From: Artemisia argyi
Taxonomy: Eukaryota > Streptophyta > Magnoliopsida > Asterales > Asteraceae
DNA length: 64,000 nucleotides
Assembly (NCBI GenBank): GCA_030686995.1
Contig: CM060707.1
Location: 82,655,472 to 82,719,471 of the forward strand
Direction of reading: 5' to 3'
Under the pieces are notes generated by a model that was not told the DNA's origin, ran no database searches, and saw only the letters and a program-made list of their open reading frames with translations. Below, piece by piece: positions 56,814 through 64,000 of this stretch. The first letter of the stretch is position 1. Each line of letters opens with the position of its first letter. The translations under genes and the position numbers were made by a program.

Positions 56814-57926
56814 CTAATCACGCCCTTTGTAAACGGAGCAATGACAAGAAAGCTCTTTATCACAATGCTCAATCATTGGCGCGAAACTCTTCCATCCATC
56901 TCCAAAGCTTGATGTGTCGAAAACATGAACTTCTGTCCTGAACTGTGATGTATCACCGGTCATTCGATAGCCAGCCAGAAAGTGCAAACATGTGCCTATA
57001 GGTGCTATTGTAAGGTACACTTGTTCCATTAGGGGACGCTTTGGTGATATGATATCAAACATAGAAGTTGGGGACGATAAAGATGTGCCATCGACCACAT
57101 CCCACATGTTGAGCTCTCGATCAAATTTCTCAATGAATCCTTTCCATTTCTTGTAACAATCACCCGAACTATAAAGCTTTCCTCCAAGATTGACAATTTG
57201 ATTAGGTGGAACGTCTAGTTCCCACATACGTGATAGAAATTCCCACTTATTGTTTAGTGTATCGTAAACTTCAGCTGAGCTTCTTGCCATGCTAAACGGT
57301 CCTATGTTGGATGCTCCACATTCAGCAAAACCTCCTACCACATATATTTTTCCTTGCCATGTCACACTAACGCACTTATACCTCAACGTGTTCATGTTTG
57401 GCAACAATTTCCACTCGTCAAGTGCAGGATCATAGACTTCAGACGAAGAGACACCTTTCTCACTATTGATTGTGGATTTTCCTCCAGCCACGTAAATCTT
57501 ATTTCCACTTACTGTACATCCAAAATCAAAACGCGGTACTTTAAGGGGGCTGCATTTAGTCCAAGTTTCATCTTTAATACTATAGCGGAGTACTGACTGA
57601 TAGACTTCTCGATCCACTTCACTAATATCATCAGAGTCATGAACTTCGAGTACCACCTTACGGCAAAGGAGGCCACCAATGATATAAATGAAGTCGCCCA
57701 CAATGACCATGGCGAAACCTTTCAGAACATGATGCTCGACCAATCCTGGTATTGAAGTAACAATACGCCATTTGTTGGTTGAGGGGTTATAGCACTCGAT
57801 CCAATTTGACATGTTGACATCAGGTGATAGATTTTTGGATGAGAACGAGGCATAAACACGATAAAATTGGGGTGAATCTTCAACTTGTCGACATGGGGGT
57901 CGAGAAGATGAAGTTAAGGAGCCCAT
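56814..57926 (-). CDS. Kelch-repeat protein, single exon
   Basis: 370 residues, uninterrupted. Kelch blades are visible by the GG doublets followed by YxxxxxxW units: IYIIGGLLC (about 80), YSIKDETWTKC, IYVAGGKST (about 145), YDPALDEWKLLPNM, IYVVGGFAEC (about 195), YDTLNNKWEFLSRM, KLYSSGDCYKK (about 250), FDRELNMWDVVDG, and VFDTSSFGDGWKSF. This gives five to six blades of a beta-propeller that binds a partner protein. No N-terminal F-box is seen; residues 1-45 are Ser/Pro-rich instead. Plant relatives are mostly F-box/Kelch adaptors, so this may be a Kelch-only derivative or one whose F-box was lost. A TATA box (CTATATAA, 58019-58026) lies 93 nt upstream of the ATG. Confidence 0.88.
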   Translation of the reverse strand: MGSLTSSSRPPCRQVEDSPQFYRVYASFSSKNLSPDVNMSNWIECYNPSTNKWRIVTSIPGLVEHHVLKGFAMVIVGDFIYIIGGLLCRKVVLEVHDSDDISEVDREVYQSVLRYSIKDETWTKCSPLKVPRFDFGCTVSGNKIYVAGGKSTINSEKGVSSSEVYDPALDEWKLLPNMNTLRYKCVSVTWQGKIYVVGGFAECGASNIGPFSMARSSAEVYDTLNNKWEFLSRMWELDVPPNQIVNLGGKLYSSGDCYKKWKGFIEKFDRELNMWDVVDGTSLSSPTSMFDIISPKRPLMEQVYLTIAPIGTCLHFLAGYRMTGDTSQFRTEVHVFDTSSFGDGWKSFAPMIEHCDKELSCHCSVYKGRD

Positions 57927-58018
57927 AGAACTTGAAGTGAATGGGGGTAAAACGAGTTTTTTTCTATAGACTAGAAAACTTATTGCGGTCGGAATCGAAA
58001 AGTGTTGCTTAGCTCGAA

Positions 58019-58026
58019 TTATATAG
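58019..58026 (-). promoter_or_regulatory. TATA box of the Kelch gene
   Basis: CTATATAA on the minus strand 93 nt before the start codon. Confidence 0.6.
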
Positions 58027-58440
58027 GACTATGGAAAATATAGCGAGCGACTAAATCTATGTGATAATCATTTGTCTTATAAGCTTAAAGTTTTATGCAA
58101 CCTAATATTGTCATTATTCAATGTCAATTTAGATAATGAGGTTCATGAAGCATGATAATGTCAATTGAGCACAAAATAGCATTATATGGATTAGATTTTG
58201 TAGTTACAGTCGATGTAATTTTCTTGTTTATTGGCGTTTGATTCTTTGCAATGTTCTAGGATAGAAACCAAGAGTATTATGGTATATGATGCAAAGATAC
58301 TTGTGAAATCCAAGGACAATGTAGAATGGTCAAAACATTGTTTTTGAGGTTTGACCAACTTGTGACTTTTCTTCTAGTCTTTTAGGCATATCTATGTATT
58401 CTCCTCTTGGAAATTACTACTCCGCAGGTTATAAACTAAT

Positions 58441-58582
58441 GACAAAAATACACCGTTCGTCCCTAAACTTTTCTAAAAACATCGCTTGGAGTCCAAAACT
58501 TTAAAAATAGTCGTAAGGAGTCCAAAACACAAGTTTTAGTGTCTGATTGCGTCCCTTTGACTGTAATCGGTTAGTCAATTCC

Positions 58583-58621
<39 letters not shown>
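58441..58621 (+). mobile_element. MULE terminal repeat fragment, same family as 21983-26460, with 38-nt poly(T)
   Basis: Begins GACAAAAATACACCGTTCG and follows the large MULE's TIR (CCCTAAACTT, AAAACATCGC, GATTGCGTCCCTT) for about 130 bp, then reaches a run of 38 T (58584-58621). The opposite TIR was not found before 59.8 kb. It lies directly upstream of a RCC1-like gene fragment. Confidence 0.7.
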
Positions 58622-58624
<3 letters not shown>

Positions 58625-58722
58625 GTGAAGGGCACAACGGTCATTTCATATATTTCTTCTACTTTTCTTCCCTTTTTTTATTACCAAACATCACACACAC
58701 ACAAACAAACAGATACATCATT

Positions 58723-58754
58723 CTCAAATTCATCATCATCATCATCATCATCAG
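58723..58754. repeat. (TCA)n microsatellite
   Basis: About nine TCA units in the presumed 5' leader of the RCC1-like fragment. The word TCAGGTGAAAAATGG occurs here and again at 58804. Confidence 0.85.
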
Positions 58755-58814
58755 GTGAAAAATGGATTGTGCAATCGAAATTTATACTGATTTGTGCTTA
58801 TGATCAGGTGAAAA

Positions 58815-59066
58815 ATGGCTATTGATGATATATTTGGTGAAACTCGATCGGTGCTTTTGCCAACCAAGAGTGCATTATATGTTTGGGATTATAATCAGTC
58901 TAATCAAACAGGTCGAAGATATGAAGAGCAGAACTTGAGGATCCCAAAATAGCTTCCTCTTGAACTTTTCGGGTGTCCAGCTGGAACGAATTCACGCTGG
59001 TTGGATATGGATTGTGGCCGTGAGCATACTGCAGCCATGGCCTCTGATGGGTCTCACTTTACCTGG
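58815..59066 (+). pseudogene. RCC1-repeat protein, N-terminal gene fragment
   Basis: From ATG 58815 the frame reads MAIDDIFGETRS, LYVWDYNQSNQTGRR, LRIPK, an in-frame TAG at 58950, then LPLELFGCPAGTNSRWLDMD, CGREHTAA and ASDGSHFTW. These are the hallmarks of an RCC1 blade (WGxNxxGQTG, CGxxHTxA...DGxxxxW) in the plant RCC1/UVR8-like family. It ends after one blade and a half at TGG, followed by an in-frame TAG, where the next exon should follow. Given the MULE TIR immediately upstream, it is likely a captured host fragment. Confidence 0.8.
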
Positions 59067-59212
59067 TGTTAGATTCTTGTTTTCCCTCTCTTTATAATGT
59101 TAGTTAACCCATGATAGGAAACAAATAATAAAATAGACAAAATGAATCAAGAAATGTAAACTTGTTACATTAACATTCGAAATCAACAAAAAGTTCATAC
59201 ATTCATAAAATA

Positions 59213-59771
59213 CTAATAATGAAATTTTGGAGATTTCTCCTGGTCAAATGCCAAATGCGTATTTTCGTAATCAATGGTATTGAAACCCTCCTCGTCACTG
59301 AAAAAGCCCACATCATTCGAATCCTCTTGAACTAAACGAACGTGTGCCTTTGACGGACCATATTCCTTCTCATCTTTAGCAACTTGAAGCAAACTTTCTT
59401 TCTTTGCAACTTTCTTCTTTTCAGAAGTCCACCACTCGTACCACTCATCAATGTTGAAAGTATCTTGTTCCTTACCTGCACATAATAGATAATCATCAAT
59501 GCATAAAACTGAAAAAATATATATCAAATTAATCCTTGAATGGTTAAATTAGTTACAACTATTTTTGAACCGAATGTATATGACATTAGCATACCTTGAC
59601 TTGATTCGTTAACTCTTGAGCTTTCTCCTTGAACACGTGTTTTCCTGAAATCGAAGAAGCATTAGATTACAAAAAACAGAAGTTGCTGCAACAAATCTGT
59701 TTTGAATGTTTATGTGTTCAAAAATTTACTTACTTTGACTGTTTATTCTTCAAAGTTTCCTTCTCGTTAAC
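59213..59771 (-). pseudogene. Terminal exons of an unrecognised spliced gene, cut by an LTR
   Basis: Three minus-strand exon blocks with GT-AG borders and matching phases: 59770-59734, 59644-59595 and 59475-59213. The product ends ...GKEQDTFNIDEWYEWWTS, a Lys-rich part, an EKEYGPSKAHVRLVQ block, an acidic stretch and KFHY. No family is recognised; the Trp/acidic pattern is unlike the other genes here. The upstream part is missing because an LTR starts at 59772 with TTAAC before it, so the gene is truncated. Confidence 0.5.
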
Positions 59772-59967
59772 TGATAACATCAAATAGTGCCGATATTTTA
59801 GTGTTAATTTCCCCCTATTATACTCATCTTTTGTAATATTTTACTAGGATATATACTCTTATTTGTTTATATTCTATTTTCAGGGCAAAGATGAGCATAG
59901 GAACGAAAAGACGCGGAATTGGAAGGTTATTAATGAAAATATTTGATGTATGCACAATCAGCACTAA

Positions 59968-60307
59968 CTACGGCGTAGAGGTATTCTCTACCTACGCCGT
60001 AGCACTTACTGAAGACTAAAGTCAACAAAGACCAAAGACCTACGGCGTAGTCCATATCTTGACTACGGCGTAGTTTCTACTACGAGACTTCTACGGGCGT
60101 AGCTAACATTTAAGCTACGCCTTAGATCTATATTCCAATACTTAGAAGAATTCCCGTGATCCTTGATTAAGCTACGGCGTAGTTCCTAATATAACCACGC
60201 CATAGATGTGTTAGCGAGAGTTCTACGCCCGTAGCCAATGATCAAGCTATGGCGTAGTTGATATTTACAAGGGCTACGGCGTAGTCAAACCTAGAGCTAC
60301 GCCGTAG
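59968..60307. repeat. Array of 12 CTACGGCGTAG palindromes
   Basis: Copies start at 59968, 59992, 60040, 60063, 60091, 60115, 60172, 60195, 60223, 60247, 60274 and 60297. Seven are exact in one or other orientation; the rest carry one insertion or substitution. Spacers vary from about 12 to 47 nt, so it is not a simple tandem repeat. Confidence 0.95.
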
Positions 60308-60320
60308 CAGAGTCGAGCCC

Positions 60321-60328
60321 TATAAAAA
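60321..60328 (+). promoter_or_regulatory. TATA box of LTR G
   Basis: TATAAAAA thirteen nt after the last palindrome. Confidence 0.7.
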
Positions 60329-61369
60329 CCAGCCCCAATTCCGAGTTTTCATCATCACTTTTCACCACATAGAAGTCAGGAGGAAATTAGGGAGTAAGGA
60401 GAACAAAATTCTACTAGCATACAAGTCATTTCCAAGGGAGAATTCACGCCATAATCATAAGTTTTATCATTCATTTCATTTGTATCTAATTCATGTTTAT
60501 ATTAATTATGTCAAACATTTATTTTTCTGCAATTATGAATATGAGTGGCTAAACACCTTTGGTGTTAGCTCCATTATGAAATTGTTATTGCCATGATTTA
60601 GTTTTCTCGCATTTATTATCGTTTTATTTGTATACTTTCTTAGCATGTCTTAGGACACTCTAATTTTGGTAATAATGATGTTTGGTAGTTCCATTGAGGC
60701 TAGGAAAATCGACCATAGGACCCATAGCGGATAAGGGTGTGTTTTGGTGATAGAAATATCACCATTCATGTGGAAATTTCAACGAACGACCACCTACCAA
60801 ACATATTTGCTTAAGGAATTAGAGGGGATGTAAGTTCTGACCGGCCGCATCCCGTTAGATTATTCTAAGTTAGTAGAGGCGCTTAATGACTCTTGCATCT
60901 TGTAGGGCAAGGCCAACCAGAGAACTCTTATAATCAAGGTTATAGGAATAGGGCAAGGTGTAAGATAAGATTAGACGATTTGACCATCTGAGTCTATTGA
61001 CTTGAACCCCCAGATGAAACGATAGGATGTGTAACACCCCAACCCATCAAGGGTAAAGATATCATAATAAATAGTGTACAACAGAGCAAAACACAAGCTT
61101 AATACTTCAACAATACAATGAGTACAAAGGTTACAAATGAATTCCAAAATAAGGAAGATACGATAATAAAACAAAGTCCATTATCTAAAAGAACTCTAAG
61201 GTTGGTCCACACTCTCTCATCCCCAAAGCTAAACCCCACATCCTAGCTTAAGTACCTACCGCATGGAAAAGAAAACGCGGCTGAGCGTAAAAAACTCAGT
61301 GAACAGATATGAAGATAACAAGCACATCAAGTAATAAGACAAGAGAGTACGAATTGAAATTACATATGG

Positions 61370-62170
61370 TGTCACAAGGTATATCAAAGGACTATCAAGG
61401 TTAAGTATGAAAAGTCACCAAGGTTAAGTATCAAGAATCGTCAAGTGAAATAGCAAGGATTAACAAGTTTCAAGGATCTTCAAGTATAATGTCAAGGGTT
61501 AAGTATAATATCAAGGTTTAACAAGTATAGTATCAAGGGTTAACAAGTTTCAAGGTTTTCAAGAATTAATAAGGGTCAAGTATAAAGAATTAGCAAGTAT
61601 CAAGTATCAAGTATCAAGAATTAATAAGTGTCAAGTATCAAGAGTTAGCAAGTGTCAAGGCTTTCAGTATTTAACTCCCAGGCACAAACAAGTATCAAGT
61701 CAAGTATCCCAAGTTGGAGTGATCAACTCTCAAGATGTGAGGGGTTGCAATGCACGCAAAACCCAGTCACCAAGTATATAATGTAGTCCAAGTCATAATC
61801 ATAATGGTCGTAGCCCAAGCAAGTATCAAGTCAAGACAAGACTAGGATGCATCCATACGCCCCTGCAGGCCAATAATAATCATAGCAGTAGTCGATAAAA
61901 ATAATCAGGGACGGTGGGGGACATCTCTCCGGCCCCACTAGAGTACATAATATTGGTGCATCAATGCTATGGCTGTGGCTACTCCACAACAAGTAGCTCC
62001 TGGGTAAAATACTGAAGGGTCAAATAGTCAAGGTTCAATATCAAGTACAAGTGTCAAGCCATAATCAAAGGTTCAAAGTCAAGGTTCAAGGTCAAGTGTC
62101 AAGATCAAGGGTCAATCAAGAGTTAATATCAAGGATCAATATCAAGGGGTCAATCAAGTAATATAAAGGA
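61370..62170. repeat. Degenerate AAGTATCAAGGGTTAAC / GTCAAG repeats
   Basis: Many overlapping copies of TCAAGTAT, GGTTAACAAG and GTCAAG, interrupted at 61700-62010 by unique sequence. Period is irregular (about 8-40 nt). Confidence 0.85.
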
Positions 62171-62349
62171 GAGAGAGAGAGAAAAGTCATGAGAGAAAAG
62201 TAGTTGTACTCTTGCTGAAAGAGTACGGAATATTTGTACCTCAGTCCAATTGCACAAGCAAAGTCACAAGTCAAAGAGAGAATGGGTCACTCCCGCTTCA
62301 CCGAACCTAGAAGATAATGGATACGAATCAAGACGAGTCTCAATTACTC

Positions 62350-62600
62350 AAGTTACCTCTTTTAGTTATCTTTCCATTTTTAGAAACTTTTGATATTTAG
62401 CAGCTTTCTATTTTAGGTAACTTTCCATATTTAGTAACTTCCCATTTTAAGTAGTTTAAACATTTTAGGAGACTTTCTATTTTTAGCAAGTTTCCTTATT
62501 TGGAGAGTTTCTAATTTTAGAAGGTTTCCATAAATAGTACTTTCCAAGAATAGCAGGTTTCCATAATTAGCAGATTCCCAAATTTAGCAAATTTCCAAAT
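62350..62600. repeat. Degenerate 20-nt TTTCCATTTTTAGNAAG tandem repeat
   Basis: About a dozen diverged units of TTTCCA(T/A)TTTTAG(C/T)AAG in head-to-tail order. Confidence 0.8.
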
Positions 62601-64000
62601 GTTAACATATTCTTATAAGTTAATCTTATCATATTATCAAGTTTCATAGCCTTACGTATTATAGATTTCATTTTATAGAGATTTTGTGAAATTAGGGTTT
62701 CATTATGTCACCGAGCATGTTTTAGGGTTAAAAGTGTCAATTTCATAAGTTAAAGGTCACAATTGCACACATTCACATTATAACACATTAGCTTAAGTCA
62801 ATACAACATTTAAGAATACACTCCAAGAGGGACATGCAATAGGCCACCAAATCATCAAGTTAACACATTAGACATATGCATATAAAACGACCGGTTTTCT
62901 CACAGAATTTAGCCAACTAAACGAATTTTTAAAATGTATCAGAATTCCAAAATAAAAATCACCAAAATTCTCACAGAAGTAAATATGTCTTGAGTGTCTT
63001 CATGAATTTTTCCAGATTTTAATTTTAAGTGTAACTTCATATGAAAAATCGTTTTCCCAGACCTACCCAGAAAATTAGCTGCTCAAACATGAAGAAAGTT
63101 TGCACTTAACATACCCATTTACACACCTGCTAAAATCCACAAAAATTCCAAGAAGTCATACATAACCCAAATATTACCCAAGTAAAAGGAGAGCTCATAA
63201 CTCCTTACAGTTTGAAAATGAAAAATCAAAAACCACTACTGAATTTAATTTCTGCAAACGCAGATTTGACATATCATCACACAAAATTCAAATATACAAC
63301 CAAATCAACCTCAATCACCTCCAAATCAATTGGAACATTTAATTAGGACCCGAAACTGAGTTTACAAGCAAAAATTATTGATTAACCATTTACCAATTTC
63401 GTTTGATGATGCACACATATTCAACTAACAAATCTGTCCCAAATTACAAGACATAAAAACCAAATTCCTTTACCTCTTTTAATCCTATAATTAACCAACT
63501 AATTATCTAATTCATATAATATCACCATAAATAACATCTTATCATCAACAAACATCAAAAACAATTAAGAATTCATATCATCACATAAAATTCAACATAC
63601 ATACATCCATATTCAATTTTCTCTCAAAATTATATATATGGGTCGATTTTATGTATCTTATGTATATCAATTCGTAGTTTTTTGGTTCTTGCGTATAATG
63701 TTATTCATGATAAAAGGAATACAAGGAATTAATCAAAGGTGCAAGAAAAGATACCAAACCCTTCAAGGGATTGTTTATGGATCAAATGGAATGAGAAAAC
63801 AAGAAGCAAGCCTTCAAGAGCCTCCAAATGAACCCCAATGCACACCAAATCTTTTCGCGAACACGTAGAATTAATCACCAATATTTCTAGATCAATATTT
63901 TTTGATGGATTAGGGGTTAGGGATGGTGTTTGTGGCGTTGAGAAAAGAACCAGGAAGAGGAGTGGGTTTATTTTTAGGGTTATAGGATTTTATGGGAATT

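Larger units (their letters stand above)
59772..61028 (+). mobile_element. LTR of probable Ty3/gypsy type (LTR G) with palindrome array
   Basis: Begins TGATAACATCAAATAGTGCC. U3 contains twelve CTACGGCGTAG-type palindromes (59968-60307), then TATA box TATAAAAA (60321-60328) and a leader-like region. No primer-binding site was recognised; the right edge is taken where the next LTR begins (TGTAACACCCC) and is uncertain. Confidence 0.5.
61029..64000. mobile_element. Long LTR-like sequence (LTR H), runs off the window
   Basis: Starts TGTAACACCCCAACCC, the usual wording of long plant gypsy LTRs, and shows no gene to the window end. It contains degenerate CAAGTATCAAG-type repeats (61370-61690 and 62010-62170) and degenerate TTTCCATTTTTAG-type repeats (62350-62600). 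A 76-codon frame at 63638-63868 is not supported. The end lies beyond 64000, so the assignment rests on one terminus. Confidence 0.45.

Noticed and set aside
59968..60307. CTACGGCGTAG array as a CRISPR
   Set aside because: The repeats are 11 nt, spacing is irregular, the genome is a plant nuclear genome, and the array sits in an LTR promoter.
1..64000. tRNA, rRNA, snoRNA or microRNA genes
   Set aside because: No cloverleaf, box A/B pair or rRNA core was recognised by eye. The foldback at 343-1624 is too long and repetitive to call a microRNA gene.

Overview
This is a nuclear plant genome window, almost certainly from a dicot of the Asteraceae. The evidence is split genes with GT-AG introns, an AT-rich background, dense LTR retrotransposons, Helitrons, MULEs and MITEs. 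One non-autonomous copia-type element carries the gag plus second ORF that I recall from Tanacetum and other Asteraceae, where databases call the second ORF 'synaptobrevin, longin-like'. No operon, phage, plasmid, CRISPR, rRNA or tRNA signal was seen.

Host genes are few. (1) A mitochondrial lipoyl synthase (LIP1) occupies 1727-9584 (+) in four exons that join in frame to 367 aa. Its long introns hold MITE-like DNA and a decayed second copy of its own exon 1, and a 1.3 kb foldback repeat ends about 100 bp upstream of the start codon. (2) A small plant protein with an MGCC N-terminus lies at 11427-12080 (-). (3) An intact single-exon Kelch-repeat protein lies at 56814-57926 (-). (4) A GRF-type zinc-finger gene (38690-46557, -) is split inside exon 1 by a complete 7.4 kb retrotransposon and abuts a truncated Mutator-like transposase gene. 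Gene fragments include an orphan terminal exon (34937-35032, -), a RCC1-like fragment (58815-59066, +) and spliced terminal exons (59213-59771, -).

From 13.6 to 33.7 kb is a Russian-doll nest. An old copia pol (20070-21815, 27232-27600, 33514-33670) was opened by a PIF/Harbinger-like element (TAA target duplication). That element was opened in turn by a 4.5 kb Mutator-like element whose two arms enclose a broken B3-like gene and a broken F-box/LRR/FBD gene, a Pack-MULE arrangement, and by a small MITE. A full-length copia with 675-bp LTRs and CTTCG target duplication (27601-33513) then split the RNase H domain. To the left are a minus-sense LTR with PPT and an extra ORF (13661 to about 16300) and another minus-sense LTR (to 20069) split by a 2.4 kb solo-LTR-like block (17192-19592).

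From 36.3 to 48.3 kb are three Helitrons with diagnostic TC...CTAG ends between A and T (a fourth is at 9834-10071), a MITE embedded in a TA microsatellite, and the pol-less copia element in the GRF gene. From 48.5 to 56.1 kb is a minus-strand chimera of two copia families with visible template-switch junctions. From 59.8 kb to the end are LTRs of probable Ty3/gypsy type.

The most unusual structural signals are: arrays of short GC-rich palindromes placed just upstream of the TATA box in three unrelated LTRs; dispersion of a TTACCACTG/TTTCCACTG motif through LTR, coding and spacer DNA of the pol-less element; and accessory small ORFs with apparent private promoters in two retroelements. No coherent new multi-gene system was found.
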